Source: Opitutia bacterium | GTDB taxonomy: Bacteria > Verrucomicrobiota > Verrucomicrobiia > Opitutales > Seribacteraceae | Assembly: GCA_018646565.1 (NCBI GenBank) | Contig: JABGUO010000465.1 | Coordinates: forward strand, 1-21,670 | Direction of reading: 5' to 3' | DNA length: 21,670 nt | In this document: positions 1 through 8,135 of the stretch, piece by piece | Position numbering within the stretch: the first letter of the stretch is position 1 | How the letters are laid out: each line of letters begins with the position of its first letter | Notes under the pieces: generated by a model | The model's input: the letters and a program-made list of their open reading frames with translations, nothing else | Database searches by the model: none | What the model was told of the DNA's origin: nothing | Program-made: the position numbers and the translations under genes

Positions 1-29
1 CCCTTTAAATTTCCTGCCTTTTTGATCAT
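1..29 (-). CDS. Possible start of a further downstream gene (partial)
   Basis: An ATG at 29-27 opens a frame reading MIKKAGNLKG before the window ends. A GGGGAGA stretch lies about 8 bases upstream of the ATG, a plausible Shine-Dalgarno site, and the gap from the previous stop codon at 126 is under 100 bases, as expected for the next member of the same array. Only nine full codons are visible, so no function can be given and the call could be chance. Confidence 0.25.
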
Positions 30-125
30 GAAATCTTCTCCCCATAAAGAGAGAGAAAAAAGGAAGAAAACGATTGGAAGAAACTTCATAAAGCTAGTTT
101 CATACTAGAAAAAAATTAAAATTCG

Positions 126-2021
126 TCAATAGACGTAACGATAATAAACTTCGAGCATCAAGGTGCAAAGAGTAGTACGATAGACTTCAGCATCCTGTCC
201 ACCCCGACTTGAAGTCTTTCCTCCCCCCTCTTTAGGCCAACTTCCGTCGGGGAGTTGAGAATTGAGCAACATTGGTTCCATCTTTCGATTCCAGGCAGTC
301 CAATAGGCTCCCCCATAATTAAAAAGGGCCTGGGCATCATAATACCAGGAATATAAATTTGCATCCCCACTCGTATAATCCATTGCCAAGTTATTCTTCA
401 AAATATGTTCCATTGCCTTTTTTAAAGTTGCCCTCTTTTCCTCTTCGGATGGATGCCCATGCTTCCATGATTGAAGACCAAGCGAACCCACCCCGGTTAA
501 CTTGTGTTTTATATTCTTTGCATCGGATGCCTTACGATACCCAAATCCTCCATTTCCAGAGGAATAGACCCGATAAAAATTTTTGACCGAAGCTTCCAAT
601 GCAGGTTCAATACCTGGAAAAATTGCTCCCGTATTATACGCCGCCTTCAGAGCTTGGAACTGCCAACCACTCACGGATGTATCGCTCGATTGTTTTTCAT
701 TTTTTCCAAAATCTACGAATCGTAGATTATCTACACCGGGCCTTTCTTCCATGTAGACCCATCCGCCATCCTGTTTTTGTCCGGCGACAATTCGGTGGAT
801 TGCTTTTTGCAAGATCGGAAGTATGAAATCTTTCTCAGTCATGCCGTAAGCTTCCGCAAGGGCATAGGTTGCAATTCCATGTGCGTAGGCGGATCCGTGT
901 TTATTGTTGGTAATGTAAAGCCAGCCATCCTTTTCATCACCAAGTTCAACTAGATACTTAATACCCTTCGCTACCGCCTCTCCATATTCGGGAGAGTCAG
1001 TCAGCTCACAATGTCCCAAATAACAAAGAAGGGCAAATCCAGTCATCGCTCCTTTAGCATTATTCCCCCAAGAACCGTCTGTATTTTGATCCTGATTCAA
1101 CCAGTTTAATGCTTTGATAACTGAAGCTTCAACCCGATCCGGGTTCTTCACTCCTCCCCGGGCAAGTCTTGCCACCCGACCCACTTTATCGCATCTTCCA
1201 CTCATTGACTTTGGCACAGATACACCAAGTGAATTCACCGCGGCTCGAAGATTTGTAATTTTGTCTCCCTTTGCTTTAGAAATAATATCGTTTGGATCTT
1301 CCACCCCACGAAAAACAGTGGGATCAAATGCAAGGGCATTATCTTCATTTTCATCGAAAATCAAGGCATTAGGGTCACCTACATCTTTATTCTCTTTATC
1401 CTCACCAATTCGAGAAAGAAGTAAGTCTTTTGAATCGGCTAATCCCTGATCAAACTCTCCCGGTTCAATGACTTCCTCAATATTTTGAGAAGAAACTTTG
1501 GTCTGTTCTGAGACACCGCCTTCTGCTCCTGCTGTTGCCGGATTAAAAACCTGTGCTTCACGCATGGCATTTTGATTGTCCTCATTTGCTCCACCGAGTG
1601 CATCAACTCCCTCTCCCCTTCCGCTACTACCCAAGCGGGCACGTTCACCGCCCGATGCCACATCCGTTCGCTCACTTTGGGGAATAGTGGAACCTTCCGT
1701 TTCATTTCCAGATACCTGCCCGGATTTAGCAATAGTTGACTGACGAGACTCAGGGGGAGTAATCAAAAGAAAGAGAAAGGTACCCAAACTGAGAAGCAGT
1801 AAACTATAAGACATTCCCAAATTCAGCCAAGGAATCGGTCCCGCTCCCTGCGATTTTTTTTTCTTCTCCTCAAAAAAAGCAAGATGGGACAGAACTCCAA
1901 CCCCAAGTGCGGAAAAAACCAATAACGACGAGAGAAGAATATTCCCTACAAATAAATTTCCGACTACCGCCAACCCAAGGGTCGTAGAAAGAATGAGGGA
2001 AAGTATGGTTTTAATATTCAT
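126..2021 (-). CDS. Membrane-anchored squalene-cyclase-like (prenyltransferase/squalene oxidase repeat) protein
   Basis: The 631-residue product has three N-terminal membrane helices (about 5-25, 27-49, 66-88). A long disordered Ser/Gly/Glu/Asp-rich linker (about 90-290) follows, then an alpha/alpha-barrel-like region (about 296-631). The barrel shows recurring QW-like motifs: QNTDGSWG (312-319), QKQDGGW (415-421), GNGGFGYR (489-496) and LPDGSW (590-595). These mark the squalene cyclase/prenyltransferase-beta repeat fold. I see no convincing DxDD catalytic motif of true cyclases, so binding or a scaffold role is at least as likely as terpene cyclisation; this is inference. The barrel probably sits outside the cytoplasmic membrane. 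The ATG is well supported by a GGGAGG at 2028-2033, the best ribosome-binding site in the window. It is the last complete gene of the array, 79 bases after the vWA protein. Its first 50 residues resemble the small membrane protein at 4604-4858. Confidence 0.8.
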   Translation of the reverse strand: MNIKTILSLILSTTLGLAVVGNLFVGNILLSSLLVFSALGVGVLSHLAFFEEKKKKSQGAGPIPWLNLGMSYSLLLLSLGTFLFLLITPPESRQSTIAKSGQVSGNETEGSTIPQSERTDVASGGERARLGSSGRGEGVDALGGANEDNQNAMREAQVFNPATAGAEGGVSEQTKVSSQNIEEVIEPGEFDQGLADSKDLLLSRIGEDKENKDVGDPNALIFDENEDNALAFDPTVFRGVEDPNDIISKAKGDKITNLRAAVNSLGVSVPKSMSGRCDKVGRVARLARGGVKNPDRVEASVIKALNWLNQDQNTDGSWGNNAKGAMTGFALLCYLGHCELTDSPEYGEAVAKGIKYLVELGDEKDGWLYITNNKHGSAYAHGIATYALAEAYGMTEKDFILPILQKAIHRIVAGQKQDGGWVYMEERPGVDNLRFVDFGKNEKQSSDTSVSGWQFQALKAAYNTGAIFPGIEPALEASVKNFYRVYSSGNGGFGYRKASDAKNIKHKLTGVGSLGLQSWKHGHPSEEEKRATLKKAMEHILKNNLAMDYTSGDANLYSWYYDAQALFNYGGAYWTAWNRKMEPMLLNSQLPDGSWPKEGGGKTSSRGGQDAEVYRTTLCTLMLEVYYRYVY

Positions 2022-2027
2022 GCCATA

Positions 2028-2033
2028 CCTCCC
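2028..2033 (-). promoter_or_regulatory. Strong Shine-Dalgarno site
   Basis: GGGAGG lies 6 bases upstream of the ATG at 2021. It fixes the start of the squalene-cyclase-like gene and is unusual here, because most other starts in this window have no recognisable Shine-Dalgarno sequence. Confidence 0.65.
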
Positions 2034-2100
2034 AGGTTAGAAAATTTATTTTTCCTCTTTATGTTGGAAGTATAAAGGGAAACATCAGTATTTGTGAAGA

Positions 2101-4650
2101 TCAATCAGCAGATGCATACTTATTTTTACAGCCCTTACAGCAAAATGCAATCGTTTGACCACTAGAGTTCTTCGTAGTGATTGCCGGATTCGCTTTACGA
2201 TCCTTTTTGACGGGACACATTTTGTTAATAGTGGAGCTATTTTGAGAAGTGTTGCTTACTTTTGCATTGTAACGACCATCTTCCTGACCTCCGCCATATT
2301 TACCTAAGTCCAAGCCAATTTTTCGGGATGCATCCATGATTAAATTCATATAGTAGGCGGGGTCACCCTCAGAGTTTACATGATATTCGTCACTGAATAC
2401 AATGCCATCACGGTTGCGAATATTATCACCATTTTCTTGCCAATAATAAGGCTTTAAGTTTTCCCCTGCTCCTGAAAGGTAACCATCTCCTCGCCAGGCA
2501 TTTTCAACAAATTCTTTAAATGATTTGGCAAAAGTCTTGCCACGGTCGACTTGGAACATGATCCCTCGGTACAGCCCACCATAGCCGTTCAACCCTTTTT
2601 TAAGATCGTTCAAATCGTCCATGTAGTGATCTTCTGGTTTACGATTGAAGTTGGGAAGGTGGTATGCGGGTTGGGCTTCATCTTGGAAGACAAGTGCTAA
2701 CACATTTTCCTTCTTTGCCGCGTCTGCAAAGAATTTAAGTGTGCGTTCTCCTTCACCATCCACCACGAGTACCCGCCGATTGTAAAGATCTTCGTCGTTT
2801 TTGTAATAGGGAAGCAACGCGTTTTTGAGAAGAGTATCTTTCATCTCATCTAGTGCCTTTCTTGTGCTCAGAATCGAACCACTTCCATCCACGTGCATCA
2901 TGATAAAAAGGTTTCCATCTTTGGGAAGGTGGTCGTAATCCCAGTCGTCGCGTCCTACTCCTTCGCCATCGTTAATACCTATTCCGACACCGACATCTGC
3001 CACTCCCAATCCAAGAGGATGAGTAACCCTACCAGAAACCAAACCGGCTGCTGCACCGGCTCCAGCACCTCCAACCAATCCTGCTACTCCGCCAGCTACA
3101 CCAGGTGCCACTGCAAGTGCAGGTCCACCCATTTCACCAGGATTACTGGCTGGGTTTGTGGGACTAGTCATCGCGGAGATTTCCTCCCCGTCACTAAATC
3201 CATCGCCATCACTGTCAGAGTTAGAAGGATCTAATCCGTAAAGAGCTTCTAGTGAGGCCGGGACTCCGTCTTGATCGTTATCAGCTCCGGGAGCTGGTGT
3301 ACCCGGTTTACTGGTTGGATCTCGAGGGTTAGACATTCCCTTAATTTCGTCCGCATCGCTTACTCCATCCTTATCAGAATCGCTGGATTGCGGGTTCGTT
3401 CGGAAAGAAGACTCCATTGCATCCGAAATTCCATCGTTATCTGAATCAGGTCCTTCCGGTTGGCTGGGTGCGGCGGGGGTATAGGTTCCAATTCCTCCTA
3501 GTGCGGGAACTGCCTCGCCCTCCATTACCGCTTGGCCAATCCCAGCCCCAAGTCCAGCGAAACCCGCTGCGGCGCCCACTGCAGGGCTACCTATGCCTGC
3601 CCCTATTCCTTGGGATGGAAAGTTGTATGCGTAGACCTCAGACCCTTTTCCTACTCCCGGCATCGTGCCTTTTCCAAAACCGGCTCCATCTTTAGCAAAA
3701 TCTCCTACTTCACCCAGTTCCTCATCATTAAAATTTCCGCGGCGAGCATCGGGGACAAAATTTCCCACGTCTACCCGATCATTTCCACCGCGATCCAATC
3801 CAATATCTTTTCGATCCAATCGCGCCACAGTGTTACGGTCATTGTCATCGATAATAATTAGTTCGTCATCGTCTAATCTAGCTAATCTACGATCTAACAA
3901 GCCCACATCAACATCATCCTCAATCACAGTACGATTTCGGCCTCCACTTATTCGACCGTTCCCACCATTTCCTCCGACTACACGTCCGTTGCCCAAGTCA
4001 TTCCCTGCAAGTCGAAGATGCCGATCATCGTTATCCACATAAACGATGTCATCATCATTATCACCAATCAAAGCGGTTATCTTTTCGTCGCCTAGTACAA
4101 GCCCATCAAGACGATCATTGTAAGCGACATTTGCACCGGCAATAAAGCCAGCTGCGTTAACCGTTACAAATCGCTCCACTGAATCTGATACCTCTCCAGA
4201 CTTAGGATCTTTGACAGTGTAAATTACTTTGTATTGCCCAGGAGTAGAAACATCAACAAAGGAGACTGTTTCGACAAATGCGGTTAGATCTTCATCCCCA
4301 TCAATCGCCGAGTACCCTGGGTCTACCCAAAGTTTGCCGACCGGCCAAGGTATACTAGTGCCTCCAGTTAAGGTAATCACAGAAGATTCTATCTCTGCTT
4401 CCTCGGAAGCACCAACGACTTCGCCCTCTTCCGTAATAGAATCGTTTATTACAACCTGTGGGTCTTGTTGAGATCCCCAATAGAGAAGGGCTCCAAATCC
4501 TAATGCCAAAGCATAGCCTGCCGCTAAGCTAGACAATGCAACGGTTCGATGTTTTGGATTGAGTTCTCGTTCTTCAGACTGCGACTCGTCTACCGAAGTC
4601 TCTTCAATCGTCGAATCCGTCGCTTCCTCGTTCTTCTCTTCCTTCTTCAT
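2101..4650 (-). CDS. Anchored Ig-like / TSP3 / von Willebrand A / YHS-like protein
   Basis: The 849-residue product is a mosaic. The order is: an acidic cytoplasmic tail (1-34), one membrane helix (about 36-60), a DUF5011-like Ig domain (about 90-166, ending VERFVTVN), and an Asp/Asn/Gly/Arg-rich low-complexity stretch (about 170-330). A Gly/Ala-rich part follows, then four calcium-binding thrombospondin type 3-like motifs (DSDNDGISD 402-410, DSDKDGVSD 424-432, DNDQDGVPA 457-465, DSDGDGFSD 478-486). After a Gly/Ala/Val linker comes a von Willebrand A domain (about 578-790) with a MIDAS-type DGSGS at 588-592. The last 40 residues carry CPV (812-814) and FCCKGC (836-841), the pattern of YHS/TRASH-type metal-binding modules. 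TSP3 and MIDAS sites bind divalent cations in known families. The vWA domain probably works outside the membrane in protein-protein contacts. The ATG start overlaps the end of the small upstream gene by 47 bases. Confidence 0.8.
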   Translation of the reverse strand: MKKEEKNEEATDSTIEETSVDESQSEERELNPKHRTVALSSLAAGYALALGFGALLYWGSQQDPQVVINDSITEEGEVVGASEEAEIESSVITLTGGTSIPWPVGKLWVDPGYSAIDGDEDLTAFVETVSFVDVSTPGQYKVIYTVKDPKSGEVSDSVERFVTVNAAGFIAGANVAYNDRLDGLVLGDEKITALIGDNDDDIVYVDNDDRHLRLAGNDLGNGRVVGGNGGNGRISGGRNRTVIEDDVDVGLLDRRLARLDDDELIIIDDNDRNTVARLDRKDIGLDRGGNDRVDVGNFVPDARRGNFNDEELGEVGDFAKDGAGFGKGTMPGVGKGSEVYAYNFPSQGIGAGIGSPAVGAAAGFAGLGAGIGQAVMEGEAVPALGGIGTYTPAAPSQPEGPDSDNDGISDAMESSFRTNPQSSDSDKDGVSDADEIKGMSNPRDPTSKPGTPAPGADNDQDGVPASLEALYGLDPSNSDSDGDGFSDGEEISAMTSPTNPASNPGEMGGPALAVAPGVAGGVAGLVGGAGAGAAAGLVSGRVTHPLGLGVADVGVGIGINDGEGVGRDDWDYDHLPKDGNLFIMMHVDGSGSILSTRKALDEMKDTLLKNALLPYYKNDEDLYNRRVLVVDGEGERTLKFFADAAKKENVLALVFQDEAQPAYHLPNFNRKPEDHYMDDLNDLKKGLNGYGGLYRGIMFQVDRGKTFAKSFKEFVENAWRGDGYLSGAGENLKPYYWQENGDNIRNRDGIVFSDEYHVNSEGDPAYYMNLIMDASRKIGLDLGKYGGGQEDGRYNAKVSNTSQNSSTINKMCPVKKDRKANPAITTKNSSGQTIAFCCKGCKNKYASAD
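3193..3447 (-). repeat. Four thrombospondin type 3-like calcium-binding repeats (protein level)
   Basis: This part of the vWA protein encodes four D-x-D-x-D-G-[IVF]-x-[DA] motifs spaced about 21 to 33 residues apart. Each is followed by a stretch ending in E, then NP or DP, as in bacterial TSP3/dockerin-like stalk repeats. The third copy is the least conserved. A rigid calcium-stabilised stalk between the membrane part and the vWA head is the likely role. Confidence 0.75.
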
Positions 4651-4858
4651 TTTTGGTACTTTCTTTAGTGGTTTGGACTGAAAGGTTTCTATACTGATTA
4701 AATGCTAAGTGAGCCATTACAATTTGGCCGAGTATAATCGCGAAGCCAAATAGCAGAAAAAACGGGCTGGAAAGTAAACTCGTCTGAACCAAACCCAAAA
4801 GAACGCAGCCTAGTAAAAATGTGCCCAAAATAATAGAAATAAGAAGTTCTTTCGACAT
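4604..4858 (-). CDS. Small two-helix membrane protein
   Basis: The product is 84 residues from the ATG at 4858. A TTG at 4894 would add 12 residues, but it adds no conserved-looking sequence, so I prefer the ATG. Two hydrophobic helices span about residues 5-25 and 30-50. A charged tail of Glu, Lys, Arg and Asp follows. The helical part ends in VMAHLAF and resembles the first 50 residues of the squalene-cyclase-like protein, which end in VLSHLAF, suggesting a shared membrane module. The gene overlaps the start of the vWA protein gene by 47 bases and follows a 261-base gap, so it may begin a second transcription unit. I do not recognise a family. Confidence 0.6.
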   Translation of the reverse strand: MSKELLISIILGTFLLGCVLLGLVQTSLLSSPFFLLFGFAIILGQIVMAHLAFNQYRNLSVQTTKESTKNEEGREERGSDGFDD

Positions 4859-5119
4859 GTAGACTATAATTCGAGCTGTTGTAAACAGAGGCAAGGTAAA
4901 AGAGCAGGCTTTCGGGACATTTTAAACATTACGAAAAAGAATTAGTAATGCAAACCGAAGAAGATCTCTCGGAAACTGTACTGATGAAAATAAAACCATT
5001 TTACTAGTTCTGCCACTAGTATCAAAATTTGGACAAATAATCGGAATTACGCTAAAATTTGATTTCTTATAAAAAAATTCGTCATTCTTACCCGGTCCAA
5101 TTGAGGGAGAACATTCTTT
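4859..5119. other. 261-base gap inside the array
   Basis: This is the largest gap in the array and contains no credible gene. On the minus strand a TAAAAT (4924-4919) could be a -10 element, but only a poor -35 match (TTACTA at about 4948) lies upstream. Two ACTAGT palindromes at 5003-5008 and 5015-5020 can form a 6-base stem with a 6-base loop, without a clear T-run. The gap may hold a weak internal promoter for the three downstream genes. That is only inferred from its size and position. Confidence 0.3.
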
Positions 5120-6034
5120 TCATTGCACTTTCCAAGGAACATTGTCCGAGCGCAAAACGAGGGGAAGTTCAGCAATAGGAATCCAGTTATAATCTAATTT
5201 TCTTAAGACTGCTTCGTCTCGAATTTTATTAAAAATCGCAAAATTTTCTGAATCGGAAAAGACAAAGAGGTTCAAAAAGAAATTTTGACGAACTAAACGG
5301 GGCGCATCTCCAACCGTGGAGAGAAACAAATCCAATGCATCGTTATTCATCGGATCTACTCCCCTGCTTGGATCGACTTTTACCTGGAATCGCTTGTCGG
5401 GAGTTTGATTCCATACCAATCCATCTTCATTCTTTTCTACCGAACCGATCCCCAGCGAAATCATCGGATACATTTTACCATGTGCCACGATAACGGGGAG
5501 TGGCTTTTTACGCGTGTCTTTTTGTTGAGGGAGGCTGACCTTACGATAGGGCTTTTTTTTCAATTCTTTACTTAATTCCTGGTGAGCAAGAATCGTTTCC
5601 AAACGACTTAATTCTTCCTCCATACTTAAACGTTCTTTTTCAATTGTTACTTCGCTATCCTCTAGTTCATCAAGTTTAATTTGATCACGCTGCATTAATT
5701 TCTCAAGGGCGAACGAATCGCTGTTCAAATCGTCTAAATTATCCTTTAACTCTTCAATTTCCTCTCGTTTGGAATAAGAATCATCTTCCAGGTCTTCCAA
5801 AATTTCAATGTTTTCATCGGTGAGGTCGAGTAATGAATTTTGTAACTGCTCACGTTCCCTGATAAGTTCAGATTGATTGTCATCGGTCTGAACTAATTTA
5901 TCGTACAATTCAACGCTTTTTTTGTTCACACTGAGAGCAAGTAAGAGAGCAATTAAAATAATCCCTCCAAATGTATTGCACAAAGTATCGAGCAACATAT
6001 CCAAGCTTCCACCCTCTTCTTCTTCACGTGCCAT
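5120..6034 (-). CDS. MotB/ExbD-like stator subunit with coiled coil (paralog B)
   Basis: The 304-residue product has a short acidic N-terminus and one membrane helix (about 17-36) entered by Asp16, in the position of the ion-binding Asp of ExbD/MotB. A long charged coiled coil (about 38-160) and a compact C-terminal domain (about 175-304) follow. The helix lines up without gaps with that of the next upstream gene product: both have Asp, then Gly seven residues later, then LIAL-LAL-VN. The C-terminal domain contains FLNLFVFSDSENFAIFNKIR and then a YNWIP segment, similar in layout to a part of the sister protein. No OmpA-like peptidoglycan-binding domain is present, unlike flagellar MotB or ZorB. 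Expected role: partner of the MotA/TolQ-like protein in an ion-driven motor, with the coiled coil reaching into the periplasm. The gap from the upstream gene is 40 bases. Confidence 0.7.
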   Translation of the reverse strand: MAREEEEGGSLDMLLDTLCNTFGGIILIALLLALSVNKKSVELYDKLVQTDDNQSELIREREQLQNSLLDLTDENIEILEDLEDDSYSKREEIEELKDNLDDLNSDSFALEKLMQRDQIKLDELEDSEVTIEKERLSMEEELSRLETILAHQELSKELKKKPYRKVSLPQQKDTRKKPLPVIVAHGKMYPMISLGIGSVEKNEDGLVWNQTPDKRFQVKVDPSRGVDPMNNDALDLFLSTVGDAPRLVRQNFFLNLFVFSDSENFAIFNKIRDEAVLRKLDYNWIPIAELPLVLRSDNVPWKVQ

Positions 6035-6074
6035 TAGTTGAACATCAAATTAAAAATTGGTGAGATCTGAAAGT

Positions 6075-7121
6075 TCATGGATTAGGAAAAAACTCAACAA
6101 ATGGATCAGCAATTTTGTCAGTAAACAAGACAGCTGCCTCTTCATGGATTGGTTCGAATCCGTATTTGTACCCGAGCATACGGGTCAGGTTATTTTTAGG
6201 GTCACATAGTAAATCAAATAAATTCTTTTCAATCGTCCCGTTCCTACCCGGTACATTGGTAATGGTTAACTGACATGCCGAAGGACGAAAGAAATAAACA
6301 AAGAAATTTTTATTCTTATCATAGGATGTCAGTGCTCCACCAATTTTTTGATAATAGTTGGCTGAGTTCACTGGTATCGTTCTTTGCCCCCCATTAAAAA
6401 TTCCTATTGTAAATTCGGATGATCCTAGAATTACCAAGACCGGCTTTTCTCCCAGATTATTTTCTTTAGGAATTACCCGGACTTCGTTTTCAACTTGTGA
6501 TTCTAACTGCTCGACCTGTGAATTAAGGTTGGAATCAAGTTCCTGTAATTCAAGTTCAGAGAGGTTTTTTAAAGACCGTAATACCCGGGCATTAATTTTA
6601 TCTTCCAGTCCCTTCTTCTCCTCATTTAGTTCATTTTTTTGAACTTTTGCTAGGTCCATAAGTAATTCTAAACTTTCGATCTTATCTTTTGTTTCTTTCG
6701 AATCATTTGAATCTTCAATCCCGAGCTTTTTTTTAAAAACTTGAAGTTCTAAATTAAGCTTTCTCAATTCCTCCGATAGTTGTTCAATTTCGCTATTCTT
6801 CTTCTCTCTTTTGACTAAAAATTCTTTTTTCTCTTCGCTTATTTCTTGGTGCAATTCTGCAATCTCTTCGATTACTTCAGTCGCATTAAACTCGCTTGCC
6901 ACCACAATTGTGGCGTTCCCTCCCCCCCCATTAGCTCCAACAATAAATTCAACAGGAGCAGTATTATTGCCCGGACTGTCGCCTTCATTCTTTCGCTTCG
7001 GGTTGACCTGAAGAGCAAGGATAAGAGCGATTAAAACTAGGATACCAATTACAGCAGTGATAATATCCTGAAAGGCAAAGAAACTAACCCTCTGCTCGCT
7101 ATTTCGACTACTTCTCCCCAT
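6075..7121 (-). CDS. MotB/ExbD-like stator subunit with coiled coil (paralog A)
   Basis: The 348-residue product has one N-terminal membrane helix (about 20-39), preceded by FFAFQD with Asp19 at the helix entry, as in ExbD/MotB proteins. A Gly/Asn-rich linker (about 48-72), a long coiled coil (about 79-215) and a C-terminal domain (about 226-348) follow. The C-terminal domain contains PVLVILGSSE, then NFFVYFFRPSACQLT, then KYGFEPI. Flagellar-type peptidoglycan-binding residues are not seen. It is a paralog of the product of the next downstream gene. It sits 42 bases after the MotA/TolQ-like gene, so channel and plug subunits are probably co-translated. The ATG at 7121 has no visible Shine-Dalgarno site. 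The ExbD/MotB-like family call is fairly sure; the cargo or target of the motor is unknown. Confidence 0.75.
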   Translation of the reverse strand: MGRSSRNSEQRVSFFAFQDIITAVIGILVLIALILALQVNPKRKNEGDSPGNNTAPVEFIVGANGGGGNATIVVASEFNATEVIEEIAELHQEISEEKKEFLVKREKKNSEIEQLSEELRKLNLELQVFKKKLGIEDSNDSKETKDKIESLELLMDLAKVQKNELNEEKKGLEDKINARVLRSLKNLSELELQELDSNLNSQVEQLESQVENEVRVIPKENNLGEKPVLVILGSSEFTIGIFNGGQRTIPVNSANYYQKIGGALTSYDKNKNFFVYFFRPSACQLTITNVPGRNGTIEKNLFDLLCDPKNNLTRMLGYKYGFEPIHEEAAVLFTDKIADPFVEFFPNP

Positions 7122-7163
7122 CTTGACTTACTGAAGGTGAAAGCTTGCTACGATCAAATTGAT

Positions 7164-8135
7164 TTACGAACGAGTTCTTCCCGTTTTTTCAAGCTTAAGT
7201 TTTGCTAAAACATAAGCTTGGCAATACTCATTGCACTCGTCCAAAAGTAAAAATTCTTGTCGCTTTCGAAAGGTCATTCCCATTTGCACAACAATCGAAC
7301 CTACCAAGCCAAGAAGGGTGGTATCAAACGCAGTGGATAGCCCCCCGGTCACATCAGTCAATGAATTCTTCAATTTGTCAACATCGTCAGCGAGCTGAAT
7401 AGTCACTCCAAATTCTCCAATCGCAGACCCCAATCCAAGAACTGTACCAATAAAGCCGAGAACTGGAATCGCCCAATTAAAACCATTGATTAAACTGTAA
7501 CTGGCTGAGACCTGATCTTCATCAATTGAAGCCTGTGCATTGGTCAAACTTGCAACCTCACTGATTTCTCCGATGTTCTGCAAATTCGATAAGGCGACAT
7601 CAATTCGGTTTAAAAGCAAAAAGTGCTTCGGGTCATCAACCTGACCACGAATTCGTAACAACGCATCTCGGGCAGTCGCATTATTAAGAAAAAAGTTGGG
7701 ATCCTGGGGGATCAGATTGAGAGCCAGGATTTTCTTTTGGAAACTCACTTTCCTACCCTTTACAAACAGAATCGCAAGAGCCCAGAAAAAAAGCATGGTG
7801 ATTCCCGCACCCATTAAATATCCCCCGAGCCCTCGATTTATAAATTTATCAGATAATGCTATATGTAAGGGAATGTCCCTCACTTGTTCCTCTTGCGTAC
7901 CATCTTCGAGTGTTACCATTTCCGAGTTCTGTTCTTTCCACTCGGCGGCAGTACCAGAATCTCCAATCACAAATTCCAATACTAAAAAAAAGAGTGTTGA
8001 TAATATGAGCCCCACTAAAAAAGTGAAGAATGCATTAGTATCGGTATACCTACCGCCACTAAATCCAATTTTATTCTCAATATCTTGCGTCGACCAACTT
8101 AACTCAGGTTCATCAAATCCTACTCCTCCGTCCAT
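7164..8135 (-). CDS. MotA/TolQ/ExbB-family proton channel protein
   Basis: The 323-residue product has four predicted membrane helices (about 36-58, 104-126, 221-243, 266-287). A periplasmic loop lies between the first two and a cytoplasmic helical segment (about 127-220) between the second pair. Helices 3 and 4 carry the family signatures: PVLGFIGTVLGLGSAI (224-239) and LSTAFDTTLLGLVGSIV (266-282). In TolQ, ExbB and MotA these helices line the ion path and form a pentamer around two MotB/ExbD-type helices. Two such partners are encoded directly downstream. The protein most likely converts proton or sodium flow into torque or pulling force at the inner membrane. An AAGGA lies 9 bases before the ATG. 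It is longer than ExbB or TolQ because of extra N-terminal and loop sequence, but lacks the long cytoplasmic tail of ZorA. Confidence 0.88.
   Translation of the reverse strand: MDGGVGFDEPELSWSTQDIENKIGFSGGRYTDTNAFFTFLVGLILSTLFFLVLEFVIGDSGTAAEWKEQNSEMVTLEDGTQEEQVRDIPLHIALSDKFINRGLGGYLMGAGITMLFFWALAILFVKGRKVSFQKKILALNLIPQDPNFFLNNATARDALLRIRGQVDDPKHFLLLNRIDVALSNLQNIGEISEVASLTNAQASIDEDQVSASYSLINGFNWAIPVLGFIGTVLGLGSAIGEFGVTIQLADDVDKLKNSLTDVTGGLSTAFDTTLLGLVGSIVVQMGMTFRKRQEFLLLDECNEYCQAYVLAKLKLEKTGRTRS

Noticed and set aside
94..108. Hairpin CTAGT-TTCAT-ACTAG as terminator of the array
   Set aside because: The stem is only 5 base pairs, and the T-run lies before it in the direction of transcription, not after it.
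126..2021. True squalene-hopene cyclase or terpene cyclase
   Set aside because: No DxDD motif was found, the QW motifs are few, and the protein is anchored by three N-terminal helices with a long disordered linker, which is unlike the enzymes.
5003..5020. Paired ACTAGT palindromes as a terminator or operator
   Set aside because: The stem is short, there is no following T-run on the minus strand, and ACTAGT is self-palindromic, so the pairing could be chance.
5120..8135. Zorya-type anti-phage system (ZorA/ZorB)
   Set aside because: The MotB-like proteins lack an OmpA-like peptidoglycan-binding domain, the MotA-like protein lacks the long ZorA cytoplasmic tail, and no ZorC EH-signature protein, ZorD helicase or ZorE nuclease is present.
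5120..8135. Flagellar stator or plain TonB energiser (MotAB or ExbBD)
   Set aside because: No flagellar or TonB genes are nearby. The long coiled coils and the two diverged B subunits do not fit either system.
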